Origin: Aureococcus anophagefferens
Lineage: Eukaryota > Sar > Pelagophyceae > Pelagomonadales > Pelagomonadaceae
Direction: 5' to 3'
DNA length: 64,000 nt
Assembly: GCF_000186865.1 (NCBI RefSeq)
Contig: NW_008705561.1
Span: forward strand, 769,168-833,167
The translations under genes and the position numbers were made by a program. Positions 7,700-17,762 of this stretch are shown here, piece by piece. The stretch's first letter is position 1. Each line of letters opens with the position of its first letter. Under the pieces are notes generated by a model. That model did no database searches. It saw only the letters and a program-made list of their open reading frames with translations, and was not told where the DNA came from.

Positions 7700-10246
7700 A
7701 TGCGCGCCCTGCCGCTCATCACGGAGGAGGACGGCAAGTACGTCGTCTGCCAGGAGGCCGTGGACCTCCTCGAGACGATCCCCGCGCCCGTGGCCGTCGT
7801 GTCCATCGCGGGCCTGTGGCGGACGGGCAAGTCCTACCTGCTGAACCACTTCAGCGGCGCGAACTGCGAGGGCGCCGGCGGCGGCTTCACCGTGGGCGCG
7901 ACGGTGAACGCGTGCACGAAAGGACTCTGGCTCTGGGGCACGCCCGTCAAGCTCCCGGACGGGCTCACGGTGCTCTTCGTGGATACGGAGGGCCTGGGCT
8001 CGACGAGCCGCACGCAGACGGAGGACTCGCAGATCTTCTCGCTCGCGCTGCTGCTGAGCTCGCTCTTCGTCTGGAACTCGCGCGGCGTCATCGACGGCAA
8101 CGCGCTCGAGGACTTCGCGCTCGTCGTCAACCTGACGAAGCACATCCACGTGCGCTCCGGCGCCGCGGACAAGGCGATCTCGCGCGCCGACGACGGCGAC
8201 GAGGCCGCGAAGAAGACCTTCGTCGCCGCGGGCGGCTCGAACGCGCGCGGCGGCGGCGGCCACGAGCTCGACGAGCTCAGCGAGCACTTCCCGGCGTTCA
8301 TGTGGGTCGTGCGCGATTTTACGTTAAGGCTCGAGGACGGCGGCCGCAAGATCAACGACCGCCAGTACCTGGAGAACGCGCTGAAGCCCCAGCAGTCCTT
8401 CACGTCCGAGGCCGCGAGCCGGAACCAGATCCGGACGCTGCTGTCGTCCTTCTTCCGCGAGCGCGACTGCTGCACGCTCGTCCGCCCCGCGGAGGACGAG
8501 GCGACGCTGCGCAACCTGAGCAACGTGCCCCTCGGCGAGCTCCGGCCCGAGTTCCAGACGGGTTTAGCGGCGCTGAAGACGAAGGTCTTCGCGTCGATGC
8601 GCGCCAAGGCCGTCAACGGGCGCGCGCTCTCCGGGTCCATGCTCGCGACGCTGGCGACGACCTACGCCGACGCGCTGAACAGCGGCGGCGTGCCCACGAT
8701 CTCCACGGCCTGGGACCGCGTGCTCCAGAGCCAGGCCGCCGAGGCCATGGCCAAAGCGCTCGAGGACTACGACGCGGCCGCGGCGAAGACGCTCGACCTG
8801 CCCGACGCCGAGTTTTTGGGCGCGCGCGTCGGCCCGCGGCCCGACGACGACGCCGGCGGCCGGGAGGTCCTGGAGGCGCTGCTGGAGTCGTCGACGCTCC
8901 CCTTGGACCCCGCGGCGCTGCGGCGAGCGCACGAGGCCTGGGTCGTCGCCGCGGAGGCCAACTACGCCAAGGCGGTCTGGGCCGACGAGTCGCAGCAGGT
9001 GTCGTCGAGCAGCGTCGACCAGCAGAAGCTGCTGGACGGCGCGCTGGGCGCGCGCCTCGCGCGCCTCGCGGACGTCAACGGCCACGTCTCGGACCTCCTC
9101 TGCCGCCGCGTCGCGGCCGAGGCCTGCGCCAAGTTCGACGGCGCCGTGGCCTCGAAGCTCGGCGGGTCCGGCGCGTCGACGGGCTCCGGCGGCGTCGCGT
9201 CCTACGCGGAGATCCTGAAGGCGCGGCTCAACGACATCGACGCGGCCGACCTGCCGCAGCGGCGCGCGGCGTACCTGCGCGACCTCGCGTCGCGGCGCGC
9301 GTGGCTCGACGCGTTCCCCGAGTGCTGCGACCGGCTGCGCCTCGACTACTTCCAGAAGGCCGCGGGCCCGTCCGCGGGCGCCGTCTTCGCGGACGTCGTC
9401 GCATCGCGGCTCCTCGACGCGGCGCTCGCCTGGGCGACGGCGCTGGGCGTGGAGCACCGGGCGGTCCAGAAGCTCTGCCGCGCGGACGTCGCGCGCACCG
9501 ACGAGGCCAAGCAGCAGGCGACGGGGCGGCTCGCCGCGTCCAAGTCCGCGGCGGAGCGCGAGCGCGCGACGCTCGAGCGCGCGGCCAAGGACGCGGAGGT
9601 GGAGGCCAGGGCGAAGATCGCGACGCTCCAGGCGATGATCGACGCGAAGCGCGAGGAGCTCGGCCGCCACAAGGCGTCGCAGGAGCGCCTCGAGGCGGCC
9701 TACGCGTACGGCGGCGAGCTCGTCGAGCAGCAGACGGCGGCGCAGCGCGAGCTGAGCGAGGACGTGAAGAAGGGCCTCGAGGACGTGCGCGCGGCGGCGT
9801 CCGGCATCGACGCGTCGGCGGGCGACGGCGCCCTCGACGCCCAGGACCTGGGCTTCGAGCGCGAGGAGATGGCCGAGTTCGCGCCGCTCGGCGACGGCGA
9901 GCTCAAGGAGCGCATCGCCGAGGACGAGCGCGAGCTCGAGCTCATGCACGAGCACGCGGCGCTGACCATCGAGCACGCCAAGGTCAAGAAGATGCTCCTC
10001 GCGGACAAGGACCACGAGCTCCAGGAGTACGAGTACCAGTGGGGCGTCGCCAAGGCGAACGTCGCCGCGTCCGAGGGCGAGCTCATGGTCGTCGACGAGG
10101 AGGTGAGCGTGCTCCGCGGCCTCGTGCTCCAGATGCACAAGCACCTCGAGGCGACGAGCCGCAGCGGCAAGTTCCCCTCGGACATCGCGCGGAGCCTGCC
10201 CCGGGACCAGAAGGCGCTCCTCGAGCAGCTCCTCGACGGGCGCTAG
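7700..10246 (+). CDS. Guanylate-binding protein (GBP/dynamin superfamily) large GTPase
   Basis: An 848-residue protein. The N-terminal GTPase domain has P-loop VVSIAGLWRTGKSYLLN, a switch-I-like Thr region, the G3 motif FVDTEGLGS and a G4-like VVRDFTLRL (Arg-Asp in place of NKxD), the arrangement of guanylate-binding proteins. A long helical region follows. The C-terminal third (about residues 600-830) is Glu/Lys/Ala-rich coiled coil with repeated RERATLERAAK and EDERELELMHEHAAL patterns. GBPs self-assemble on membranes; a membrane-remodelling or defence role here is inferred only from the family. ATG 7700 is the first true Met; the frame extends upstream only with GTG. Confidence 0.85.
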   Translation: MRALPLITEEDGKYVVCQEAVDLLETIPAPVAVVSIAGLWRTGKSYLLNHFSGANCEGAGGGFTVGATVNACTKGLWLWGTPVKLPDGLTVLFVDTEGLGSTSRTQTEDSQIFSLALLLSSLFVWNSRGVIDGNALEDFALVVNLTKHIHVRSGAADKAISRADDGDEAAKKTFVAAGGSNARGGGGHELDELSEHFPAFMWVVRDFTLRLEDGGRKINDRQYLENALKPQQSFTSEAASRNQIRTLLSSFFRERDCCTLVRPAEDEATLRNLSNVPLGELRPEFQTGLAALKTKVFASMRAKAVNGRALSGSMLATLATTYADALNSGGVPTISTAWDRVLQSQAAEAMAKALEDYDAAAAKTLDLPDAEFLGARVGPRPDDDAGGREVLEALLESSTLPLDPAALRRAHEAWVVAAEANYAKAVWADESQQVSSSSVDQQKLLDGALGARLARLADVNGHVSDLLCRRVAAEACAKFDGAVASKLGGSGASTGSGGVASYAEILKARLNDIDAADLPQRRAAYLRDLASRRAWLDAFPECCDRLRLDYFQKAAGPSAGAVFADVVASRLLDAALAWATALGVEHRAVQKLCRADVARTDEAKQQATGRLAASKSAAERERATLERAAKDAEVEARAKIATLQAMIDAKREELGRHKASQERLEAAYAYGGELVEQQTAAQRELSEDVKKGLEDVRAAASGIDASAGDGALDAQDLGFEREEMAEFAPLGDGELKERIAEDERELELMHEHAALTIEHAKVKKMLLADKDHELQEYEYQWGVAKANVAASEGELMVVDEEVSVLRGLVLQMHKHLEATSRSGKFPSDIARSLPRDQKALLEQLLDGR

Positions 10247-10331
10247 GGTGCTTCGGCGTAAGTGGGGACCCGCACGTACGTGTGCCTGCTCCCATGCGGG
10301 CGAGTCGCGACACGGAGGTTAGGCGGCGCGC

Positions 10332-11069
10332 CTAGGCGTCCATGGCGGAGCCCGTGTACTCGTCGTCGCTGAAGTCGTCGTCGTCGTCGAGGGTCTGGTC
10401 GAAGAAGCCCTCGCGGATCTGGTGCGCGCGGTACTCCTCCATGGACCCGAACTTGGGCCCGTCGTCGTCGTACTCGTGCTTCGCGGCCTCGCCCTCGATG
10501 AGGCCGTGGATCTGGAGCACGGCCGCCATGATCTCGCAGTTGACCTGCTCGCCGCCGAGCTCCGCGAGGCCCCGGATCTGGTACGTGACCTTGCCCTCGA
10601 CGACGAGGACGACCGTGGGGATGAGCACGTTGCCCTCGGGATCCGCGAGGATCTTGTCGCAGAGGTACGGCGACTTCTCGGCGTCGAAGCTGCAGAACCG
10701 CGTCTCCCGGTGGAGCGCCGCGAGCTTGGCCATGTGGCCGTTGAGCGCGACGCAGTGGTGGCTCGTCGGCCGCATGAAGTGGCAGACGAGGCGCTTGCTG
10801 TTCTTGCACGCGGCGAAGAACTCTTTGGTTTCCGTGAGCTGCGTGAGGTGGCCGTGGCCGTTGCGGCTCCACTCCGCCTCCTCGGCCTTGCGGTCCTTCA
10901 TCTCCTTCATGCGCTCCTCGCGGATCTTCGCGAGGTCCTTCCCGTTCAAATTGTCGAGGTGCTGGAGCTCGGCATCGAGCATGGACTCCTGCACGTCCGC
11001 GATCATCCCCAAGGCCTTGACCGCCTGGTTCCCCGCATGCTGGTTGTTCTCGCCCAAGCCGAGGTCCAT
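10332..11069 (-). CDS. TXNDC9 / phosducin-like thioredoxin-fold protein
   Basis: A 245-residue protein following the TXNDC9 (ATP-binding protein associated with cell differentiation; Plp1 relative) pattern: helical N-terminus with NQAVKALGMIADVQESM, a basic helix (KIREERMKEMKDRKAEE), NGHGHLTQLTETKEFFAACKNSKRLVCHF, a thioredoxin-like core (HMAKLAALHRETRFCSFDAEKSPYLCDKI, IPTVVLVVEGKV) and an acidic tail. These proteins modulate CCT chaperonin folding of actin and tubulin. The redox CxxC is absent, as usual in the family. It is followed on the minus side by the convergent GBP-like gene, 86 bp away. Confidence 0.85.
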   Translation of the reverse strand: MDLGLGENNQHAGNQAVKALGMIADVQESMLDAELQHLDNLNGKDLAKIREERMKEMKDRKAEEAEWSRNGHGHLTQLTETKEFFAACKNSKRLVCHFMRPTSHHCVALNGHMAKLAALHRETRFCSFDAEKSPYLCDKILADPEGNVLIPTVVLVVEGKVTYQIRGLAELGGEQVNCEIMAAVLQIHGLIEGEAAKHEYDDDGPKFGSMEEYRAHQIREGFFDQTLDDDDDFSDDEYTGSAMDA

Positions 11070-11275
11070 GGTCGCGACGGCGGCGGCGCGGGCGGCGGCG
11101 GTCGAGGCGGCGAGGAGGATGGGCGGCGCGCGACGCGACGGCTGCCGCTGTGCACGGTTTGCGGCGCTCGTTTTGCCCGCGCTGCGATTTGCCCCAACGA
11201 TGTCGTGTTTTGGCGAGCGTTGGTGTGCTAGCCGATGATGTGCTAGCTGTTTCTCTGCCCCTCAAGACACGAACC

Positions 11276-12202
11276 ATGGCCGAGCTCGTCGCCGAGATGG
11301 AGCAGCTGAACAACTCGCTCAAGGAGACGCTGGCGGCCCTGGGCACGTCCGAGGCCGAGATCGAGACCATCGTGGCCAGGAGCGAGTCCCAGAGCGACCT
11401 CGGCGTCGACGTGCCAGTGACCACGGAAACAAGAGCACCGGAGGCGCCGCCGAGCAGCGAGGACGCCGACGGCGACTTCGCCGACGACTTCAGCCCCGAC
11501 GGCGTGCTGCTGCAGCGCGGCGGCACGGGCCCCGCGGGCGAGCCCGTCGTCGCGGACGGCGAGCGCGAGCTCCGCGACCCGTGCTGCTACCTCGTCGCGC
11601 ACAACATCAAGTCCGCGGACAACCTGGGCTCCCTCGTGCGCACGGCGGGCGCCTTCGGCGCGCGCGAGGTGCTCGTGGTCTCCGCGGAGCGGACGTCGAA
11701 GCGCCTGAGGAAGAACCTGCGGACGTTCGGCGCGCACGGCGCGGAGCGGCGCGTGCCGCTGCGCGCCTTCGGCACGCTCGAGCTCCTCGTGTCCTGGGTC
11801 AAGGCGCCGCCGCGCAACTGCGAGATCTTCGGCATCGAGATCGACGACGTCGCGGTGTCCTGCGCGGCGCCGGACGCCTTCGGGGCGCCGGCGCTGCCCG
11901 CGTGCTTCATGCCGGGCAACGAGGGCGAGGGCCTGCTGCCGAACCAGATCGCGCTCTGCGACCGGCTCGTCTACGTGCCCCAGTTCGCGCCCGCGACGGC
12001 GAGCCTCAACGTCAACGCGGCGACGGCCGTCGTCCTGTCCTGGTACGCGGCCGCCGCGGGCTACGCCGAGGAGCGGCGGTCCGGCAACAAGTACGACGTC
12101 GTCGACCCCCTCCACAAGCTCTGGAAGCCCAAGCCGCCGCCGGCCGAGCCGCCGGCGAAGGAGGGCCAGGCCCGGAGCCCGCGACCGTCGCGGAGCCGCT
12201 AA
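11276..12202 (+). CDS. SpoU/TrmH-family RNA 2'-O-methyltransferase
   Basis: A 308-residue protein. The first 95 residues are helical and acidic (AELVAEMEQLNNSLKETLAAL). The C-terminal SPOUT domain has the three SpoU motifs: motif 1 VAHNIKSADNLGSLVRTAGAFGA, motif 2 PACFMPGNEGEGL and motif 3 QFAPATASLNVNAATAVVLSW, which form the trefoil knot binding S-adenosylmethionine. The target, a tRNA or rRNA ribose, cannot be assigned. Its TAA stop lies one base from the stop of the convergent minus-strand gene, an example of the extreme compactness here. Confidence 0.85.
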   Translation: MAELVAEMEQLNNSLKETLAALGTSEAEIETIVARSESQSDLGVDVPVTTETRAPEAPPSSEDADGDFADDFSPDGVLLQRGGTGPAGEPVVADGERELRDPCCYLVAHNIKSADNLGSLVRTAGAFGAREVLVVSAERTSKRLRKNLRTFGAHGAERRVPLRAFGTLELLVSWVKAPPRNCEIFGIEIDDVAVSCAAPDAFGAPALPACFMPGNEGEGLLPNQIALCDRLVYVPQFAPATASLNVNAATAVVLSWYAAAAGYAEERRSGNKYDVVDPLHKLWKPKPPPAEPPAKEGQARSPRPSRSR

Positions 12203-12203
12203 A

Positions 12204-12629
12204 TTACCCTTTAACCCAGCCCTCGGCGCGGAGCGCGTCCGCGAGGGCGCTCGAGGTCGAATGCTCTCGCAAAATGCGCTTCAGGGCGATGAGGTCGCGC
12301 GCGTCCATCTGCGCCTCCGCGGGCGCGGGCGCCGGCTCCGGAGCGGCCGGCGCGGGCGCCGCGGCCGCCTTCTTCTTGCCGAAGATTGCGTCGTAGTTGT
12401 TCGAGTAGCGCGGCGAGTAGCCCCAGCCGTCCTCCGTCGGCTTGAAGGCGATGTCCGTCGAGTGGAGCCGGTCGCTCGAGGAGGACGACTTGGAGGACGA
12501 CGAGTCCGACGACGCCGCGGGAGCAGGTGCTGGGCTCGGGCTCGGGCTCGGCGCCGCGGCCTCCTTGGCGAAGCAGCGCACGTGAGAGCGCCGCGCGGGC
12601 GCCGCGACGCGAAGGAGGCAGCGATGCAT
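12204..12629 (-). CDS. Small probable mitochondrial protein, unknown
   Basis: A 141-residue protein starting MHRCLLRVAAPARRSHVRCFAKE, a basic amphipathic leader ending in RCFAKE that looks like a mitochondrial presequence. A Pro/Ser/Ala-rich linker leads to a short conserved-looking block (FKPTEDGWGYSPRYSNNYDAIFGKKK) and a helical end (ARDLIALKRILREHSTSSALADALRAEGW). I do not recognise the family; a small respiratory-complex or ribosome subunit is possible. I chose the ATG at 12629 because it gives the presequence; the frame also continues upstream without a stop. Confidence 0.5.
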   Translation of the reverse strand: MHRCLLRVAAPARRSHVRCFAKEAAAPSPSPSPAPAPAASSDSSSSKSSSSSDRLHSTDIAFKPTEDGWGYSPRYSNNYDAIFGKKKAAAAPAPAAPEPAPAPAEAQMDARDLIALKRILREHSTSSALADALRAEGWVKG

Positions 12630-12774
12630 CGTTGCTGCTTCTCGAGCCTTGGCACCACGAGGTCGCGCGTTGCTGCTTCGACGGGGATGTCGGGCGACGA
12701 TATGAGTCGATGCCGATCGATGCGACGGCATCGACGCCGCATGGTTTCAACATGCCTGTGAGCACGATGATGTG

Positions 12775-14034
12775 ATGCATAAGGCTGCCCGGGTGCTCTG
12801 GTGCCTCCTGTTGCTCGCGCCGTCGCGCGCGCGCCTGCGCGGCACGCTGCCCGCGCGGAAGCGCAAGCCGGCGACGCGGCCGCCGGTGCCCATGCTGCCG
12901 TGCGCCGACGCCGAGGCACCGACGGTCTCCGACGCCGGCCAGCTGCGCTCCGCCGACGTCGCACTCGACGTCGAGAAATCCGGAGAAGGGGTCGCCGTCA
13001 CAACCCCTTTGGAAACGGGCCGCTACGCGGCGTTCGACGCGGCGGCGCTGCGTTCGCGCACCAAAAACCTCTGGCTCTATTTCGCCGGCGACTCGTCGCT
13101 GCGCGGGCTCTACCTGTCGCTGCTGCAGCAGCTCATGGACGAGCCGGGGTCCTACTCCTTCTTCGACGGCGGCGACGAGTTCTACGTCGCCGACGAGTGG
13201 ATGGCCAAGCGGGACCCCGGCGCCGCCGCCGGCGAGAGAGAAAAGAGCCCGGACCGCGACTCGCTCGCGATGGGCTTCGTCGACGCGATCGTCCGCGACG
13301 GCGCGCTGCGCTGGATGCGGAGCGCCTTCCACGACGGGTCCCACGGCTGGCGGCGGAGCGGGCCCGGCCCGGACCGGAGCGGCGAGCTGTCGGACCCGTG
13401 GTGCGGCGGCGGCGGCGGCGCGACGCGCGTGACCTTCCGCATGCTCACGACGGTGGACCAGTCGCTCCGCAGCCCGCTCTTCGACGGTCTGAACGCGACG
13501 TGCCGGCCCGACGTCCACGTGCTCGAGTTCGGCGCGTGGGACCGCCAGCTCCCCGCGGACCGCGGCCTCGAGCGGCGCATGGAGGCGCTCGTCGCCGGCT
13601 GGGTCGCGGCCGCGGCGCCGTCGACGCGCCTCGTCTTCGCGTCGATCCCGCGGGGCTGGGAGGCGCTCGACGGCGCGCGGCCCCGGCTCGCGGCGTGCCT
13701 CGAGGGCTCCTGGGCGCGGACCGTGGTGGCGCGGTTCCGCGTCGCGTACCTGAACCGCGTCCTCGTCACGGACGCGCTCCGCGCGAGCGCGCTCGCGCGC
13801 GACTGCCCCTGCTTGGCGGACCACACGTACCATCCGCCCCACATCGCCAACGTCCTCGACGTCGTGCGCCTCGCGAACGTGCTCTTCCCCGCGGCGCCCG
13901 CGGAGGAGGCGGCGACGCGGCTCGCGGTCCGCGGCGGCCTCCGGAACTGCTGCTGCGCGCTCCCGCCGGCGAACGTCTCCGGCGGTTCGTTGGCCTATTG
14001 GGCGCGGGTCTGCCGGCTGGTACCGGGTCGATGA
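12775..14034 (+). CDS. Secreted PC-esterase/TBL-like protein
   Basis: A 419-residue protein with a signal peptide (KAARVLWCLLLLAPSRA). Motif WLYFAGDSSLRGLYLSLLQQL (about 102-122) is a GDS block, VHVLEFGAWDRQLPADRG is the middle block, and CLADHTYHPPHIANVLD carries a late Asp/His pair, as in PC-esterases (PMR5/TBL, CASD1 and FAM113 types). A glycan O-acyl transfer or hydrolysis role is inferred. It is the second such protein in the window and is distant in sequence from the one at 3.7 kb. ATG 12775 follows an in-frame GTG. Confidence 0.6.
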   Translation: MHKAARVLWCLLLLAPSRARLRGTLPARKRKPATRPPVPMLPCADAEAPTVSDAGQLRSADVALDVEKSGEGVAVTTPLETGRYAAFDAAALRSRTKNLWLYFAGDSSLRGLYLSLLQQLMDEPGSYSFFDGGDEFYVADEWMAKRDPGAAAGEREKSPDRDSLAMGFVDAIVRDGALRWMRSAFHDGSHGWRRSGPGPDRSGELSDPWCGGGGGATRVTFRMLTTVDQSLRSPLFDGLNATCRPDVHVLEFGAWDRQLPADRGLERRMEALVAGWVAAAAPSTRLVFASIPRGWEALDGARPRLAACLEGSWARTVVARFRVAYLNRVLVTDALRASALARDCPCLADHTYHPPHIANVLDVVRLANVLFPAAPAEEAATRLAVRGGLRNCCCALPPANVSGGSLAYWARVCRLVPGR

Positions 14035-14117
14035 TAACTTCAATATCAGGTGCAACATCGATTCCTGGAATATTGCGACATGACGGGAGAGCCTGAGGCT
14101 GCCCAGTAGCCACTGGC

Positions 14118-17100
14118 ATGTTGGCCCTCGTCTTCGCGACCGTCGTCGCGGCGGCCCTCGCGCAGTGCGACAACGCCGTCGAGTTCGACGCGGCGCACGT
14201 CATCGCCGCCGATGCGACCAGCGCGGTCTCTGCGCACGTCCGACGTCGACGGCGACGGCGACTGGGACGTCGTGTCGGCCTCGAACAGCAACCAGATCCG
14301 CTGGTACGAGAACGACGGGTCCCAGTCCTTTTCGGATCGCCGGATCACGGACCAAGCGGCCGGCGTCTACAACGTCTTCGTCGCGGACGTCGACGGCGAC
14401 GGCGACGTCGACGTCGCGCAGGCCTCGCAGTTCGACGACACGGTCTCCTGGTTCGAGAACGACAGCGCCGAATCCTTCACGGAGCGCTTCATCACGACCG
14501 CGGGCCTGGCGCCGACGGACGTCTTCGTCGTCGACCTCGACGGCGACGGCGACGCGGACGTGCTGTGGCAGTCGTACAACACGGACGTCGTCGTCTTCGA
14601 CGAGAACGACGGGTTCCAGTCGTTCACGGAGCGCATCATCGACATGGACGCACACGGCACCTACTGCATGCACGCGACGGACGTCGACGGCGACGGCGAC
14701 GTCGACGTGCTCTCGACGCATTTCCGCGACGACGCGGTCGCGTGGTACGAGAACGACGGGCTGGAATCCTTCACGGAGCACGTCATCACGACCCTGGCCG
14801 ACGGCGCCTTCTCCGTCTTCGCCATCGACCTCGACGGCGACGGGGACGTGGACGTGCTGAGCGACGACGGCTACTCGTCAGTCCTGGCGTGGTACGAGAA
14901 CGACGGGGCCCAGTCGTTCGCGCGCATCGTCGTGTCCACGGAGGAGCTCGGCGCGACGACGGTCACGGCCTTTGACGTTGACGTCGACGGCGACATGGAC
15001 ATCCTCTCCGGCGCCTTCGTCGGCGACACGATCCGCTGGTACGAGAACGACGGCGCGGAGTCGTTCGCGCGCCGCGACATCAGCGACTCGGCGGACGGCG
15101 CGTTCAAGGTCTTCGCGCTCGACCTGGACCAGGACGGCGACGTCGACGCGCTGTCCGCGTCCTACTTGGACGGGAAGGTCGTCTGGTACGAGAACGACTG
15201 CCTGCTGCCGACGCCCGCGCCGTCGGCGCCGCCGACGGCGAGCCCCGCGCCGACCGCGAGCCCCGCGCCGACGTCGGCCGCGCCGACGCTCCCGCCGTCG
15301 CGGGCGCCGACGCACGCCGTCGCCCCGTCGCGGGCGCCCAGCGCGGCGCCGTCGGTCGAGCCGTCGTCGGCCGCGCCGAGCGCTTCGCCGTCGGTCGCGC
15401 CGACCTCGTCGCCGCCGTCGCCGCTTCCCACCGCGTCGCCGTCGGCCGCGCCGACGTCGTCGCCGCCGTCGCCGGGTCCGACCGCGAAGCCGTCGCCGAG
15501 TCCTACGACCGCGAAGCCGTCCCCGACCCCCTCGACGTCTCCGCCGACGCCGCGCCCCAGCCCGCCGTCGGCGGCGCCCTCGACCGCGCGCCCGACCGCG
15601 ACGCGGACTTTGTCGCCGACGACGCTCGCGCCGACCGAGCGTCCGACGACGTTCGCGCCGAGCACGCAGCCGACGGCGTCGCCTTCGGTCGCCCCGGCGC
15701 CAGCGCCCACGAGACAGCCCACGACATCGCAACCGTCGGCGCCTCCGACACCGGCGCCGACGACCGCTGCGCCTTCGAGCGCCGCGCCGACGACCGCGAC
15801 GCCGTCGGCGCGTCCGACGCCGCGGCCGACGACCGCTGCTCCGAGCGTCGCACCGACGAGCGCGACGCCTTCGGTCGCGCCGAGCGCCGCGCCGACGACG
15901 TCCAAGCCGTCGGCGGGGCCCTCGCTGACGCCGACGAGCGCGCCGAGCGTCGCGCCCACGACCTCGTCGCCGTCGGCGATTCCGACGTCGCGGCCGACGA
16001 CCGCCGAGCCTACGACCTCGCGCCCGTCGAATGCCCCGACGACGACGCCGAGTACCGCGCCCACGACCTCGTCGCCCTCGTCAACCCCGACTCCACCGCC
16101 GAGCCCTCTGCCCACGACTCGTTCGCCATCGGCCAGCCCAACTCCAGAGCCTAGCCTCGGTCCGAGCTCGATCCCGAGCGTCGCGCCGAGCGCCGCGCCC
16201 TCGTCTCTGCCGAGTCCGATGCCTACGTCGCTCCCGGCACCAGCGCCCACGCCGTCGCCGTCCCCGAGGCCCACGCCGTCGCCGACGGCGACGCCCGGTT
16301 CGCCGACGGGGACGCCCGTCTTCGCGCCGACGCCGCGGCCGACGCCCGCGCCCACGCCCGCGCCCGCGCCCGCGCCAACGCCAACGCCCACACCTCTGCC
16401 GTCGTCGGCGAGTCCGAGCGCACTCCCCACGACGCAGTCGCCGTCGGCCGCGCCGTCGCCCGCGCCGACGACGGCCAATCCGACGCCGCGGCCGTCTGCC
16501 GATCCTACGCCGACGCCATCGCGGGCGCCGACGCTTCGGCCCTCGCCGTCGCCGTCGACGGCCGCGCCGACGCCGCGGCCCACGCCGACGCCCTCGTCGG
16601 CGCCCACCGAACAGCCCACGCCATCGCCGTCGACGCTAGCCCCCACGCCGCGGCCGACGCAGACCCCCACGACGCCGACGCCGTCGCTGTCGCCGACGCG
16701 CAAGCCGACGCTCATCTTCGCCGGGCTGGCTCCGCTGATGAACCTGTCGCCGACGCCGAGGCCGACGCCGCGACCGACGTTTCCGAGCCCGACGCCGCGG
16801 CCCACGCCGCCGAGCCCGACGCTGCGACCGACGACGCCGCGACCGACGCCGCCAAGCCCGACGCCGCGGCCCACGCCGCCGAGCCCGACGCCTTCGCCGT
16901 CGTCGACGCCCCTCGCGCCGACGCTCGCAGTCGACGCCGCGCCGACGCCCGTGGCCCTCGACCCGGAGGCCGCCGACAAGGACGACGACGACGACGAGCT
17001 CCTCGGCCCCGGCGCGGCGGCGGGCGCGGACGACGACGACCTGCTGAGCGCCGTCGACGCCGCCTCGGACAAGTCCGGCAAGCGGGCGACGTCGACCGCC

Positions 17101-17724
17101 TCCGCGTCCATCGTCATGATCGTCCTAGTACTCCTGCTCCTCTGCCTCGCGCTCACGGCGCTGGCCTGCGCCGCCGCGCGCCGCCGCAACCAACCGGAAC
17201 CCGAATTCATCGACGTCGAGCGCGGGAAGCCGAAGCCGGCGGCGCTCCTCAAGGACCAGTCCAAGCTCCCGAAGAAGAGCGCGCGCTACTTGACGGAGGC
17301 CGCGTCCGCCTCGGAGGCGAACCTCGCCGCGGCCGTCCACGACGCGGAGACGGAGGTCGTCCGCTTCGGCGACGGCGACGGCGAGGAGCCCGTCGCGCGG
17401 CCGTCCCTCGCCGAGGCCGCGTCGCTCTCGGAGGCGAACGTCGTCGGCGCGGTCCGCGACGGCGCGCTCGAGGGCACGACGACGACGCCCCGCATGAGCG
17501 AGATGGTCATCCTCCCGAGCTCCGACGGGTCGGATATCGCGGAGCTCACGGACCTCGCCTGCGTGACCGTGGAGACGGAGATGGCGCCCCTGGAGACCAT
17601 GGCCGCCCTGGAGACGGACCTCACGGAGGCGTCGCCCCACGCCATGGTGTCCCCCCTGCCGCCGCCGAGCATCCCCGAGGAGATCACGGAGGGGCCCAGA
17701 GAATCGATGATTGTCCCAATCTGA
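14118..17724 (+). CDS. FG-GAP/VCBS repeat type I membrane protein with Pro/Thr/Ser stalk
   Basis: A signal peptide ([16 protein letters not shown]) opens in one frame at 14118. From about 14212 a second frame carries seven FG-GAP/VCBS-like repeats ([14 protein letters not shown], then [14 protein letters not shown] blades) to about 15200. A stalk of over 550 residues made of APTxxPS/PTPRPT repeats follows, then a TM helix ([21 protein letters not shown], about 17107-17170) and a cytosolic tail with two similar segments ([20 protein letters not shown] and [20 protein letters not shown]). The architecture is that of an adhesin or receptor with a beta-propeller head. The leader and propeller are in different frames, so a 1-nt frameshift (or assembly error) near 14195-14225 is implied. 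No GT/GC-AG intron I tried repairs it. Confidence 0.7.
15200..16950 (+). repeat. Low-complexity Pro/Thr/Ser coding repeat (APTxxPS stalk)
   Basis: About 1.75 kb of short degenerate coding repeats of the type GCGCCGACG...CCGTCG encode the Pro/Thr/Ser stalk of the FG-GAP protein. Periodic composition keeps several other frames open, including an antisense frame of 700 codons rich in Gly-Val, which is a shadow. The stalk is presumably heavily glycosylated. Confidence 0.85.
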
Positions 17725-17762
17725 AAATTGACAGCCAGAATTCACAACCTAACACGAATCAT

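Noticed and set aside
7684..10335. 883-codon +2 frame over the GBP-like gene
   Set aside because: Arg/Ala/Gly-rich shadow; the other frame carries the P-loop and coiled coil.
15162..17264. 700-codon antisense frame rich in Gly-Val opposite the FG-GAP stalk
   Set aside because: It is the complement of a periodic Pro/Thr/Ser repeat; composition alone keeps it open and it resembles no protein.
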